A stretch of 61,075 bases of DNA. It comes from Carex sylvatica (Eukaryota; Streptophyta; Magnoliopsida; Poales; Cyperaceae). The notes beneath the pieces were generated by a model. It did not search any database and was not told the origin of the DNA. It saw only the letters and a program-made list of their open reading frames with translations. Of the stretch, positions 23,648 through 34,628 are shown one piece after another (positions within the stretch are counted from its first letter, which is position 1; the number at the start of each line of letters is the position of its first letter). Location of the stretch: the NCBI GenBank assembly GCA_964058845.1, contig CAXKVR010000365.1, forward strand, positions 1 through 61,075, in the 5' to 3' direction. Both the position numbers and the translations under genes were made by a program.

Positions 23648-25306
23648 ATGCTACTGTTGCGACGCACCGCCACCTCTCTCTGGCATTCCAACAAACAGTT
23701 CGTCTGCACAATCGCCCCCCCTACTCCTTCCCAAGATCAACCTGAACCGCATCTTCTTCAAACCTCCAAATCAATCCTCCAAACAATCATCACAAAACCT
23801 CAGTTTGAATCCCTCCTTCCTTCCCTGTACCCTTCCTCTGTCCTTCTAAACCCCTCTTGCGTCTCTCTCACTCTCTCCCCTCTATCCAATTCCCATCCTC
23901 TTCATTCCATCCGATACCTCCTTTTCCTCTCAAAGTTACCTTCTTTTTCTCTCACATCCCTTCCCCTTGATTCGCCTGTTATAACCTCCCTATTCCTCGA
24001 CCTCCTCTCCACCAAATATCCCCCAAGCTTTACTACAATCGTTATTGACTTAATCTCCAATTCTTCCTTCCATTTCTCTAATAGGGTGTACCATGCGTCT
24101 CTGTCCACCGCATTACGGATCCATCAGCCTGACCTCGTTTTTAAAATCCATGAAAAAATGCCAGACAGTGAGCCTGGATTTCTAATCAGCGCTATGTGTG
24201 CGCAAGGGAGGTTAATGGAAGCTTATTGTTTTTTAAAGGAGGGGTTAAAAAGCGGGTTTGTGCCAGATATAGTGTCATTGACAAATTTGGTTGGTGGATT
24301 TAGCAAGGCGGGGAACTTTGGCATGGTTTCTCAGCTTCTGCATTTAATGATCAAAGTTGGTGTCATGCCCGATATGTACACATATCAGCGGGTGATACAT
24401 GGATTATGTCGTCATGGGTTAATGGAAGAAGCATTAAGGGTCTTCAACGATATCAAATCGAGAGGTTATAGAATTGATTTGGTCACTTACAGTACCATTA
24501 TTGATGGATTGGGAAAAACTAGAAGAATAGAAGAGGCAATGATATTTTGGGAGGAAATGTTGCAAAAAGGAATCAGACCAAATGAATATTGCTATTGCAC
24601 GATTATTGATGCACATTGTAAAGCGGGTGATTTTAAGATGGCGCAAAAGGTGTATGATGAAATGCTTAAGAAAGGGTTTAAGGAAACCACAGTCAGTTGT
24701 AATATTTTAATTGGGGGCTTCTCTATGCACGGGAGGATAGATGAAGCCCGGAAGTTGTTTGATGAAATGCCGCAGAGAGGAATTGCACGGGATGTGGTCT
24801 CTTACACTACATTAGTTCAGGCTTTTTGTAGGGCCAAAGAAGTAGACAAAGCTATAAATCTGTACAGCGAGCTGGTTTCTTGTGGAATGGAGCCTCTTCT
24901 TTTAACTTTTACACCGATAATTGAGGCACTGTGTGAAGAGGGGAAAATGTCCCAAGCGATTGAATTTATGAGATGCATGGATGAAAAGGGACTTCAGCCG
25001 TTGGAAAGAACAAATGATTGCTTCATAAAATCATTCTGCAAGGTCGGCATGGCTGAAGAGGGAATGGCGTGGTTGGTAAATATGCTGAAAAATAATACGA
25101 GACCGAAGAGGGTAACTCTGAATAAATTAATCGAGTCTCTTTGTTTGGGTCGTCAGATCCAGGATGCCTTGCTTGTGGTCAATGCAATGGTTGAAATGCG
25201 GTACCATTTGGAGGTACCGGTATGGTACATGCTTGTTGAACAGTTGTGCAGCGACAGTTCATCAAGTAGTATCTTGGTGCTAGATGAGATATTAGCTGCA
25301 GTGTGA
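23648..25306 (+). CDS. P-class pentatricopeptide repeat protein, probably mitochondrial
   Basis: Intronless, 552 residues. P-class PPR proteins bind organellar RNA in a sequence-specific manner and guide its processing, stability or translation. From about residue 174 there are about ten 35-residue PPR motifs running on to about 521 (e.g. DLVTYSTIIDGLGKTRRIEE, then DVVSYTTLVQAFCRAKEVDK). No E, E+ or DYW tail follows, so it belongs to the P class rather than to the C-to-U editing class. The N-terminus (MLLLRRTATSLW) is basic, hydroxylated and free of acidic residues, consistent with a mitochondrial presequence. Start chosen as the first Met of the frame. The lack of introns is normal for the family. 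I do not assign an orthologue. Confidence 0.95.
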   Translation: MLLLRRTATSLWHSNKQFVCTIAPPTPSQDQPEPHLLQTSKSILQTIITKPQFESLLPSLYPSSVLLNPSCVSLTLSPLSNSHPLHSIRYLLFLSKLPSFSLTSLPLDSPVITSLFLDLLSTKYPPSFTTIVIDLISNSSFHFSNRVYHASLSTALRIHQPDLVFKIHEKMPDSEPGFLISAMCAQGRLMEAYCFLKEGLKSGFVPDIVSLTNLVGGFSKAGNFGMVSQLLHLMIKVGVMPDMYTYQRVIHGLCRHGLMEEALRVFNDIKSRGYRIDLVTYSTIIDGLGKTRRIEEAMIFWEEMLQKGIRPNEYCYCTIIDAHCKAGDFKMAQKVYDEMLKKGFKETTVSCNILIGGFSMHGRIDEARKLFDEMPQRGIARDVVSYTTLVQAFCRAKEVDKAINLYSELVSCGMEPLLLTFTPIIEALCEEGKMSQAIEFMRCMDEKGLQPLERTNDCFIKSFCKVGMAEEGMAWLVNMLKNNTRPKRVTLNKLIESLCLGRQIQDALLVVNAMVEMRYHLEVPVWYMLVEQLCSDSSSSSILVLDEILAAV

Positions 25307-26049
25307 TTTGTTATAACTGTTTTGAACCAATGTTCGTTCCTAATGTAGAAATTTATAAGTAGTCCTTGCTTTTGACCAAAATGTGAATTTTTTTTCAAAT
25401 ATACTACACCGAATGCCCAATGGTACAGGATTTATAGCCTGCAGATGTTACATTTGAATAACTCCAGGGTTTTGATCAAGGTAAAGGTGATTATTATATT
25501 ATTTATTCAGAAATACATATGCAAGAGCTATTGGCATGATTGCTTTCAAGTTGAGAGATGGAACTTATAAGAAGGTACTTCAGAAGATGTTGCTGAGGGA
25601 TACAGCTTTGTAAATGCTTGATTTGTATGCTGTTTCCATTTTGGGGCTATTGGCGAAGGTCACCTTGTTTGGGTTTCTTGTAACCCAACGAAAAAAACCC
25701 GATTTTGAAATAATGTTGTGGTTTTGTATGTTCTGATGGGCATCTTGGTAGGATTTTTTTTTTTTTTTTAAAGAGGCATTATATACCCATTTGCATTAGC
25801 AAAGGATTGTTTAATGCATCTTGGTAGATTATTAGAGAGTTGTTTTTAGAACTGACGGCTGAACAATAATATTATTTTTTCACAATAATGTATGTGTTTG
25901 ATGATAAAGGGTTGGAGCCTTTCCAAATATTTCAAACCTTTGATATAGACTTTGATTTCTGACCTTTCAATTTCTTGTCTTAGTATGTATGGAGAATTTC
26001 TGATTGAATCAGAGTCGGACTTCTTTTTATTCGTATTTGATTTTGAGGA
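25307..26049. other. 3' flank of the PPR gene, AT-rich, nothing recognised
   Basis: Contains the presumed 3' UTR and a poly-T run near 25758. No coding frame or structured repeat seen. Confidence 0.55.
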
Positions 26050-26063
26050 AACTTAGTTTCCAG

Positions 26064-26171
26064 TTTTTTTTTGTTTTGATTAAAGTCCTTAGGTACCACA
26101 CACACTACTCAAATCCATGTCCTCCTGTGGGAGGACATATGCCTTATCCAACTGAGCTAGACAGTGTTGGC
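26064..26171 (-). mobile_element. Short tRNA-derived SINE with 14-bp target-site duplication
   Basis: On the minus strand the element reads tctagctcagttggataagg near its start, which fits the RNA polymerase III box A consensus. A hairpin tgtcctcc-caca-ggaggaca and a degenerate box B-like ggatttgagt follow. It ends in an A-rich tail (poly-T at 26064-26073 on plus). Flanking copies of aacttagtttccag at 26050-26063 and 26172-26185 are a perfect 14-bp target duplication. The total of 108 bp is short for a SINE; a retroposed tRNA fragment is an alternative. Confidence 0.8.
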
Positions 26172-26185
26172 AACTTAGTTTCCAG

Positions 26186-27295
26186 TTGAAGATGGGAAAA
26201 AAGATGTACTTTTATGTAGCTTGCCATGTTATAATAATGTATAGGGAAATGATTATTTGTTACCAGCGTTTCAGTGCTATCCGTATATAAAGTGAATATT
26301 GATGCACGCACGGATATTGACAAAATAAATTAAGCGTGATCATTTATTTAGTATCATCGTTTAATGACTTTTAAGTGAGAACTAAACTCCTTATTTCTTG
26401 ATTTTGTCTTCGGTCAAAACACGGACTTATTTATTAGTTTTAAAATTTTAAATATATCAATTTTAAGAGATGACCATGATTATATTATGTACAATTTTTT
26501 TTTATTATTTTGGAATAATCTTTCATTAATCCGAAAAATAGTAAAGAATTAAAATAATCTCATATTTTTAAAAAATAATATGTAAATTTTTGTGAGCTAT
26601 TGAATTGATCTTTTAAAGTAGGTGGGAGAGAAACGATGCCAAGCATCAATTATAAAATAAATTATTTTTGTCTTTTAAAATTTTAAACTTTTTTAAATAT
26701 CAGACCCTATCTAAATTTTTAAAATAAATTCTGGTTCCGCTTTGCACATTTGAAGTATGAGAAATCGGAATTCTGATCAGGTCTCTTCGGTAAGAGCTCT
26801 TTTAAGTCTCCTTGAGATTGAAGGAGTCTTTTTTAACTTCTTAAGATTATGTTTGGTTGTAGAATAATTTTAAACCGAAGTAAATTGATTACTTTAAACT
26901 AAGGTGGAGTAAGTTAAATCACCTCTCTAGGTGAAGTAAGTTACTCCGATTTAGCTCACCTCTTACTCCATCTTACTCATTCTATTTTACTTCTCATTTG
27001 ACTTCTTAAATGTGAAGTAGAGAGTTTACTCCACCTCTTACTTCTTAATTTTGCTGAACATCAGTTTCTCAGTGTAAATTAAAACAATTTTTTTTAGTCT
27101 CATTCTGTTCAAATCTTAATCTCGTGTTCTTTTCTTAAAACACCTATCTCATTTTTTTTAGCTTCCTTTAACTATCTTAATATCATGTCTCTTCTTTTAG
27201 CTTACGAAATAATATCTGTGCGAATTAATATTTATTCTGGCTGAACAGCCTCACATTTGAAGTTTGGATCCGGAACGTTCCATATACTCTGGCAG
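26186..27295. other. AT-rich intergenic DNA with a possible inverted-repeat remnant
   Basis: No gene seen. Near 26885-27050 several ggtggagtaa/ttactccacc pairs could be the remains of a MITE, but I could not define its ends. Confidence 0.45.
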
Positions 27296-27303
27296 GATAC
27301 CGT

Positions 27304-28417
27304 TAGGGGTTTGCTAACGGGTACAGGCCAGGCGGGTAGGGTATACCCGGGGTCGGGCACGGGTACGGGTATCACGGGTATACGGGTACCACGAGCCGGG
27401 TATCACGGGTATTATTTTTCAAAATCTGTGCCCTACCCATCTTATATCCGTGCCCGTGGTACCCTTGACGGGCAGGGCGGTCCGGGTACCCGGTCTGATT
27501 TTTTTTTTTTCTCTGTTTTTTTTTCTGTTTTTTTTTTTCTGTTTTTTTTTTACGGTGTTGTACGAATATCATTACGTGTTTATAATTCGACTTTTAAAAT
27601 CAAAATAGTTCAATATAAAATAGTGTATATAAATAAATAAAATTTGTAACTTATATATAAAAATTATTCATGCGAAAATTTGTATATTTATTCGGCTAAA
27701 TACAAATGTATTTATTTATTTCTTTACATGAGTCATTTTATTTTATTTTCAAATTCTCATTCTAATTATATAGTTTCATAATTTATTTATATCTTGAAAT
27801 TTTTAGTTTACATTTTAAATTGATAATATATTTTCTAAACGTTCATTTATTTTTAATAGGTTAAATAAAATATAAATAAAAAATATTATTAAATCAGAAA
27901 CTTTAAAACAATAAATAAAAAAACAGAATTTAAAAAACAGAAATTAAAAAACAAAAATTAAAAAACAGAATTAAAAAAACAGAATTAAAAAAACAGAAAT
28001 TAAAAAATAGAATTTAAAAAACAGAATTTAAAAAACAGAAATTAAAAAACAGAAATTAAAAAAACAGAAATTAAAAAAACAGAAATTAAAAAACAGAATA
28101 AAAAAAGGGGGAAAAAATTTGAAAATTTTGAAATTTAAAAAAAAAATGGGTACGGGCACGGGTATACGGGCACGGGCACGGGCACGGGTACGGGTACACG
28201 GATTCACGGGCACGGGCACTAGGGTATACGGGTACGAGTAATCCGGTCCGGGTATGATCGGGTTTTTTTTTTGAAAGGGCGTACCCTACCCGTTTTATGC
28301 CCGTACCTGTGTACTCGTTTACTCGACCTATATCCGGCCTCGGGCACGGGTATCCCGGGTACCGGGCACGGGCGGGTCGGGTACGAGCGGCCCGACCCGG
28401 GTTTTTGCAATACACTA
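27304..28417. mobile_element. hAT-like non-autonomous element with GC-rich subterminal repeats
   Basis: The element begins TAGGGGTTTGCTAAC and ends complementary to TAGTGTATTGCAAAAAC, the hAT style of end. It is flanked by gataccgt (27296-27303) and gatactgt (28418-28425), an 8-bp target duplication with one mismatch, as expected for hAT. Both subterminal zones (27310-27510 and 28145-28400) are packed with cgggtacggg/cgggcacggg motifs. The middle is AT-rich and includes a tandem array. No transposase frame seen. Confidence 0.8.
27925..28110. repeat. Tandem array of aaaaaacagaaatt units
   Basis: About a dozen units of 12-14 bp with the shared core aaaacagaa(a)tta, on the plus strand, inside the hAT-like element. 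They are imperfect and vary by single bases. Confidence 0.85.
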
Positions 28418-28518
28418 GATACTGTGCATTCCACCTTGGACCGATCGACGCTAATTCTTATCGAACGGTCCAGATATAAATTCATCCGAACCCGAGAAAT
28501 AGGGGGCCAATTTCCGCT

Positions 28519-28715
28519 GAATTCGTATCCTCTCCGGTATTGCAGAGGATTACCTTTATTTTACCGTTTGAGATTAAATCTCAATGGTTTGAGATTAGGA
28601 TCGCAACAGGGGCAGTATTTTTTGGCTTTGAGATTCGTGTCATTTAAAAAAAAATGGTTCAGATCTATTATTCGTAAAAGATTTCCTTATCAGGTATTGG
28701 AGAGGATATGAATTC
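28519..28715. mobile_element. MITE with GAATTCGTATCCTCT ends, 76 bp upstream of the RRM gene
   Basis: Left end gaattcgtatcctctccggt, right end complementary to gaattcatatcctctccaat. The first 15 bases resemble the ends of families A and B, but the interior (ggtttgagatta and so on) differs. It lies immediately upstream of the start codon at 28791. Confidence 0.75.
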
Positions 28716-28790
28716 ATTTCCACTCCCGTCTTCGTTTCTCTCCCGTTTAAACAACAAAACAAAACAATAAATACAAAAAAAAGGAAAGAG

Positions 28791-31315
28791 ATGGGGAAGC
28801 CGATCGGGAAGAACGACTGGGATTGGTACCGGTGCGGTGGAGACGAAAAACCAGGAGATACATATCAGCCAGCCGCAGCCCTCCCCAACAGCCTCTTCGT
28901 CCGTAATATTGCTCTGGAAACTAGGTTTCTTGCTCCCTTTTTTTTTTTTTGCTTTCGTATTTATTAAAACGAGAGATGTATACAATGTCGTACTTCAACA
29001 TTTCCATGGCCTGAGCTCAACTAAACCTGAGCTGTTGATTATCCCAACTGTCTTAGATTAAAGACATGAATAAGATATCTGTGGAACTTCCCCTCCTAAT
29101 CTCGGTGCTATATTTACTTCCTTTGTTTGTAGTGCTGATATTATTCGTTCTGAATTTGAGCTTTTTGGGCCTATTAGAGATGTCTACCTTCCCAAAGATT
29201 TCTCCACTGGGTGAGTATCTGATCTATGTAATGATTATTAGCTGCTGGCGTTATTAATTTATGCATATGGTCCCTGTGTTTTCTTGTTTTTGTCTACGCA
29301 AATATTTCCTATGCGAATCCTTGCAATTGAAGAAATATATTATGTTCCTTGTTTTGCGAGATTATTGTCAGCTATAGTAACCCTATGAAACACAAGTACC
29401 CCAAACACCATATATACATGAACATTTTTAGTCCTAAACCACTTGCACAATGATTAGCATAGAATTTGTGATGTAACTTTTGCTTAATACATGGAAATTT
29501 GTGTGGAAATCATTACAGAGTGTTGATTTATCCCATTGCACCTACAATTTATCAAATGCCCTTTGTACCCTTTTCCCAAACTACAATAGTCTCTTGTTCT
29601 TCGTGCACAGTGAAAGTAGGGAGAAATATCACTATGGATAGGTATTTGAAGAAAGTGCTGAGGGGATAGGTCATAGGGGTTTATTAGTGATTTGCAGGGG
29701 TACACGAGAAATTTATCATTTTTGTTTTTTTTTGTACTTCCTTAAAATCATCTTCTTTGATACTCTTTTGATAGTTCTCATGAGCATAATGCACCACTTA
29801 TATTAAATCTTATAATGTGCAATTAACACACAATTTGAACCTGCTTCATGTGCTCCCTTTTTTGTTTCAGTAGTGCCCATATCATCACCAATTGATCTAA
29901 CTGCTCCACCAGTTCTATTTTTGGCCAATACCAAATCATACTGGCAGGTACATTTTTTATCAGTTGTACACTGAAACTGTTTGAAACCTGTGTCTTTGGT
30001 ATTGACTCATGACTTCACTCGTTGAAATAAAACTATTAAATTTGCAAGCGTTGACACTGCAATCATGCAAAATCTGACACCTGTGTGATGCTTGTTTGTT
30101 TTGAGTTCTCATAAGTAAACTGTGCAGGTGAAAGAACTCTCAAATAATAAGTGGTCTTTATTTGTGCGCATGTGTCACTGCTGCAGGATGCCGAAAGGTT
30201 ATGGGTTTATTAAGTTTCAAAATGGCGAGGACGCCAAAATGGCAAAGGAGCACCTAAACCATCGGGTGATAAATGGACAGGAGATCTCTATTGAGTATTC
30301 TAGTAACTCTAACAGAAAGAAACCTCGGCAGATGGCGCTGATTAACTCCGGAACTAGGTATTTCCAATAGTTTCTCTGCCTGATTCTAATACCATTTCAG
30401 TCCCTCCCTTGAGACAACTTTTTAGAGCCTTAATTATACTTTCAATGCTGTTCAATTTATTATCCCCTTTTCAGAATTTTGTTATAACATCTGTGTTTAT
30501 CTTGGTCTCTGATTAAATTGGGTGCCTATACTAGGCGGAATAATTTCTGCCTAGACCAAAGGTGTCAATAGCAAATAAAATTGGACTGATATCATCGTTA
30601 TACTGACAAACTTCAGAGATCCTAACTAGTGTTCAATCTAATTGCCTTTTTTTTGTTTTGGTTTTATTGTTATTCTTCTTTTCAGCTTGTTAAGGTTCTG
30701 TGATTGTCATTTTAGACTTGCTTTAAGAATTAATTTCTAGCCCAAAGAATATTGAAGAAACCTGAAGTTCAATACCAAATCTAGCTGATACTGAGCCTGT
30801 CAGGTTCACTGGTAGATGCCGACAGTGTGAGGTGTGCTAGTCTTAATATATTTAATGCCGCACTAATGCAAATCTTGCTTATAAATTCTCCCTTTGATTT
30901 TGATGGTTTTCTAAATATGCTGCTACATTGTTGCTTGAGAGTTTATAATTGCTTTTGAATGCTGGTACTGTTTTAGATATGGGAAGTTAGCATCCGGATT
31001 GAGATCACCAATGCAACATGACAATAAGTCGGTTATAGAAATGAAGCACACTCTCATTTTATTTCCCCAAAATTAGCTTCATTTGACCTTAAATTATACA
31101 AACTACTAAACTCTTGAGTAACTAGAAACTAATTTTATTTTGGATGAGATCTCCATTTTCCTATCCTATATATGTTATTTTGCCATTGGTTCTTCCAAGA
31201 AAAAATCGAGTCCATTTTTGTATGTATAAAAACTTGTTTTGATACTATGTTTTTTCATAGAAAGAGAGAGAGGAGCAGATGGACTGGTGCTCGTAGCTCA
31301 GCTGGCTGGAAATAA
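28791..31315 (+). CDS. Single-RRM RNA-binding protein, SC35-like/SCL type RRM without a long RS domain
   Basis: Exons 28791-28924, 29133-29210, 30187-30357 and 31261-31315, phases consistent, 145 residues. The RRM covers about residues 33-100, with RNP2 LFVRNI (35-40) and RNP1 KGYGFIKF (74-81). The ordering LFVRNI..FGPIRDVYLPKD..KGYGFIKF is most like plant SCL/SC35 splicing factors, which bind pre-mRNA in the nucleus. Instead of a long RS tail, the last exon gives only GTRKRERSRWTGARSSAGWK. An alternative last exon at 30977-31076 is also in phase (160 residues, starting RYGKLASGLRSPM) and I cannot choose between them without transcripts. The gene may be a shortened paralogue of the SR family. 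Confidence 0.72.
30977..31076 (+). other. Alternative terminal exon candidate of the RRM gene
   Basis: Preceded by ttttag and in phase with exon 3 (AG plus A). It encodes 33 residues from the splice before TAG at 31074-31076. If used, it replaces the exon at 31261-31315. Confidence 0.35.
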
Positions 31316-31622
31316 GCAGGCCCACCACTAGCTAATCAGTCAGTCCCCCGCAATTCAGACAAAAAGGGACCCAGAATTAACTAACTAATTTTATTTTTTT
31401 CAAGGTTAATAGCATACTGTTTTCAGTATGGAGCTGCAAATATAAAATATGTTTGAGAAAATATATTCCAACCAAGACAAGCTTACAATTTGTGAAGATA
31501 AGATTAACTCGGGTTTTGGTTGTTCAATGATGAAATATGTTTGGTGTTACTTCAGACTGAATTCAACAAGAGTATGCTTTCTGAGTACCTAGTCTAACCA
31601 TATCGTTTGGGTTATATAAGAA

Positions 31623-32031
31623 GAGTGATGCTACGGCTTATGGTACTATGCATAGTGCACTTTGGTCCGTAACTACGTATCAATATATATCTTCATTTTT
31701 AAAGTCTAAATAGTTGATCCATTCATCATGATCTCCATATGAATATGTAATCGGTGGCCAAATTTTACATTTTTTATGTTGTTAACTACTTTTTTAGATA
31801 GATAGAAAATCACTAATTTACGAATGGTTTAGAATTTTTAGATCAAGTGATTTTATACCTATTTAAAAAATAGTAAAAATAACTTAAAAATGTAAAATTT
31901 GACATCCAAACACATTTTCATATGAAAATCACGTTGAGTGGAATGGATCGACCGTTTGAATTTAAAAAATAAAAATATACATCCATAGTACAAACTAATA
32001 TGCGCTATGCATAGTATCATAATCTCACTCA
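31623..32031. mobile_element. MITE, family C-related copy 3
   Basis: The ends gagtgatgctacggcttatg and the complement of gagtgagattatgatactat carry a shared actatgcatag block. The interior matches family C: a tttttaaagtctaaat-type block and a central hairpin around gatagaaaatcact. The terminal sequences differ from family C copies 1 and 2. Confidence 0.75.
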
Positions 32032-32836
32032 TAATTAGAATGTATTTAAGCATAACAACACAAATCTTGCTATATGCTGAATTTTTTTTTCTCTTATTCT
32101 TCTAAGGCGGTTTAGGCCCAAATCCTAATTTTTCAGTTCAGGCTATTTCCCTGATACGCAACGTCCCGTTCTCTGTAACCCCTAATAAAAAAACAGCAAA
32201 TCAAACATTGTTTTGGCAACACGCCACATGCTAACGACAATTACAAAAGTCATCCCAGTTTTAGCTAATTGGGTAATAACAGTATGGTCAATCATCAGAA
32301 GTCGTAGCCTTCTCGCCCCTTGGCACCACAGCAACATCCTCAGGCTCCCAGACTTTTGTTTTGTTATTTATGGAATTCTTTTGACAAATGATAAACATCT
32401 ACAGATTTTCAGGCACTATTGTTGCTTAAAATGTACCATACTTTCAAATTATCCCGGCAAATCGCAATGCCTAGAAATATTGTTTCATTGAAATTAATAG
32501 TATCCTCATGTCAACTTGTATACAATAATATTATTCGGCCACACCACATCTTGCTTTGTTGGAACAGAGGGTCAATATTATTTGGTAAAGCTATTTTATC
32601 GTCTTTTAAGTTCAATCACTAAATTATTGTTATACCAGTTCAGATAAGCGGGGAGAAAACAACTTCAGTTAAATCATATTTAATTCAAATATTACAAGGT
32701 ACTATAGGAATGATGTGATCTAAAATAGACTCGGTTATGAATTTATTATGGAAAAATTGTTTACTCATGTAGTTCATCTAATTGTAGCTCAAATTAAACC
32801 GAACATACATAGTATTATATCAACTAAACATGGCGA
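32032..32836. other. Intergenic and presumed 3' UTR of the DREB2F-like gene, nothing recognised
   Basis: No coding frame with family resemblance. The last few hundred bases before 32836 are probably the 3' UTR of the minus-strand factor. Confidence 0.5.
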
Positions 32837-33706
32837 TCAGAGGTCCCAAATAGGTATTGGCAAACTCAGCTCCTCATGCATGTCATCCATGGGAAAACTG
32901 TTGGAAACACCATATCTCGGCCCGATATCACTGTCTATCTCTGTCAATGAATCCCAGTTGAAGTCGCTACTTTCAATACCAAGTTCTTCAAAAACTGTCG
33001 TGCCACCTCTACTCGGTGCAGTTTCAGGCGGTACGAATATTTCAGTATTTTCACAATGCTTTCCCGCAACCTCTCCTTCTCCTTGGAGAACACCCATCTG
33101 CTGGAGGAACTCCTTGAGGTCAATCTGAGGCCTCTCATATTCACCGCATGCTCTCCCTGGCGTGAGCAATGGTGTATCGGGCAAAGAGAATATGGAGTTG
33201 TTAGAGCAAGCAATAGGAGAAACAATACTAGGAGAACCTAGAGATTGTGAAATGGCAGAGAAATGTTTGGTCTTGTTGAATTCCTGTAGTTTTTGGTGGA
33301 TGACATGGACATTGTGCTGTGCATTGAGGTTTAATAAGCCACACGATGGTACTCTGTGACTCGGTGTCAAGTTCTTGGTAGGGAACCATTTCATAAGGCG
33401 CTGGGCCCGGCTGCTGCCTGGGCTGGCTGCACGCAGGTGGGGCAGGTTGAGATATGCATCGGGGCCGTAGAGGCGGCGTGCGGCCTCATCATATGCTAGT
33501 GCCGCCTCTTCTGCGGTGGCAAATGAGCCTAGCCAGAGGCGGGTGCGCTTGTTGGGCTCGCGAATCTCAGCCACCCACTTGCCCCAGGTGCGTTGCCTGA
33601 CGCCTCTATACTCGCACGAGGCATTCTGGGGTCCGCCTTTGCCGCGTGTCGGGCCTTTCTTCCATGGACGAGAATTAGGCGCTTTTCGAAAATTGTCCAT
33701 GAACAA
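32837..33706 (-). CDS. DREB2F: AP2/ERF transcription factor, DREB2F-like (DREB A-2 type)
   Basis: Intronless, 289 residues. DREB2 factors bind the DRE/CRT element (A/GCCGAC) and activate drought- or heat-response genes in the nucleus. The AP2 domain covers about residues 33-89 ([19 protein letters not shown]..). Domain positions 14 and 19 are V and E, the DREB rather than ERF combination. A basic stretch [15 protein letters not shown] precedes it, as in the DREB2 group. [20 protein letters not shown] and [12 protein letters not shown] match the DREB2F branch best. The region [19 protein letters not shown] and the end LPIPIWDL also recall DREB2F. The acidic C-terminal part (about 225-289) is a likely activation region. 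Start is the first Met; the one at 33700 is an alternative. The orthologue name is from recalled similarity. Confidence 0.93.
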   Translation of the reverse strand: MFMDNFRKAPNSRPWKKGPTRGKGGPQNASCEYRGVRQRTWGKWVAEIREPNKRTRLWLGSFATAEEAALAYDEAARRLYGPDAYLNLPHLRAASPGSSRAQRLMKWFPTKNLTPSHRVPSCGLLNLNAQHNVHVIHQKLQEFNKTKHFSAISQSLGSPSIVSPIACSNNSIFSLPDTPLLTPGRACGEYERPQIDLKEFLQQMGVLQGEGEVAGKHCENTEIFVPPETAPSRGGTTVFEELGIESSDFNWDSLTEIDSDIGPRYGVSNSFPMDDMHEELSLPIPIWDL

Positions 33707-33784
33707 AGATTATGAGGAGAAGGGAAGTAGGAGCTGGAGCTGATCAGCGAGTGTGAGTGAGTGTGAAGTGTGAGAATTGTAGGA

Positions 33785-33792
33785 GAATATAA
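33785..33792 (-). promoter_or_regulatory. Possible TATA box of the DREB2F-like gene
   Basis: On the minus strand gttatattctcc lies about 80 bp upstream of the start codon. It is a plausible TATA element but short and unproven. Confidence 0.35.
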
Positions 33793-34443
33793 CTATGGCG
33801 CGGGTTATGAGGTTTTGTTTATCCTCTGCAATGTTACACTAGCATTGCAGTGAAATTTTTTCTGTGGCTAGAAAAGACAAAAAAAGTAAATATGTTTTCT
33901 TAAGACTTATTTCTGATATTGTCGATATAAAAAGAGGGAACAAAAATGAGATTTAGTTTTTTTTTTTTTTTTTTTTTTTGTTAATGACTAATTTTTGAAA
34001 CGACCAATTAACTTGAGAAATTATGTAGCTAGGAGCCTAGGACTAATCTTTTTTTATCTTCTATATTGTCTCGGAAAGAAAAGTGCAAGGATCATGTGGA
34101 TAAATAACAGAGCCAAAGCCAATCATGATATATATCAATTAAATTTTCAATTAGAACTAATATGAAAGTATGAAAAAGTAAGAATTGCAGTGTGATGTCA
34201 TGGAGAATTGCAGAGTAAAGGGAATGTTATGAAGAGGGGAATTTGATCTGGGTTTAATGGTCTTCACGTTGCTGCTTTGTATTTTGAAGGCATGTGACCG
34301 TTAATACCTATTTTCACGTTTCCTTGTTTACATTCACGGGAGCCAATCGGTACTTGTTTGATCGGGTCGGATTTGAGACAACTTTCATGTCCCAATATTA
34401 CTACTAAGCTACTAGCAACAAATACTGCGAACCGACTCGACGA
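33793..34443. other. Upstream region of the DREB2F-like gene, nothing recognised
   Basis: AT-rich, with a poly-T run of about 20 bases near 33958-33979. No frame or inverted repeat. Confidence 0.5.
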
Positions 34444-34628
34444 CGAATCCATATCATCTGCATTAACGCAACTATTGAGTTCATTTTTTCGGCCGTGTGA
34501 TCAGAATTCGGGCCAATCCGGTTCATTCCTATAACGCACGGGGCCATTAAATATTAGTGTGGATTTGAATCAGATGGTCCAGATCTTAACTCAAATTTTG
34601 AGTTAACTCAGAGGATACGAATTCCTCG
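34444..34628. mobile_element. MITE, family B copy 2
   Basis: Left end cgaatccatatcatctgcat, right end complementary to cgaggaattcgtatcctctg. Its interior matches the copy at 15674-15840 in the same order, including tttttcggcc, gcacgggg and cagatcttaactcaa. Confidence 0.8.

Noticed and set aside
26064..26171. Intact tRNA gene on the minus strand
   Set aside because: Box B is degenerate and no cloverleaf closes; poly(A) tail and target duplication indicate a SINE.
27257..28711. Several open frames rich in Gly, Arg, Pro and Tyr
   Set aside because: They follow the cgggtacggg motif arrays of the hAT-like element in all frames; no protein family resemblance.
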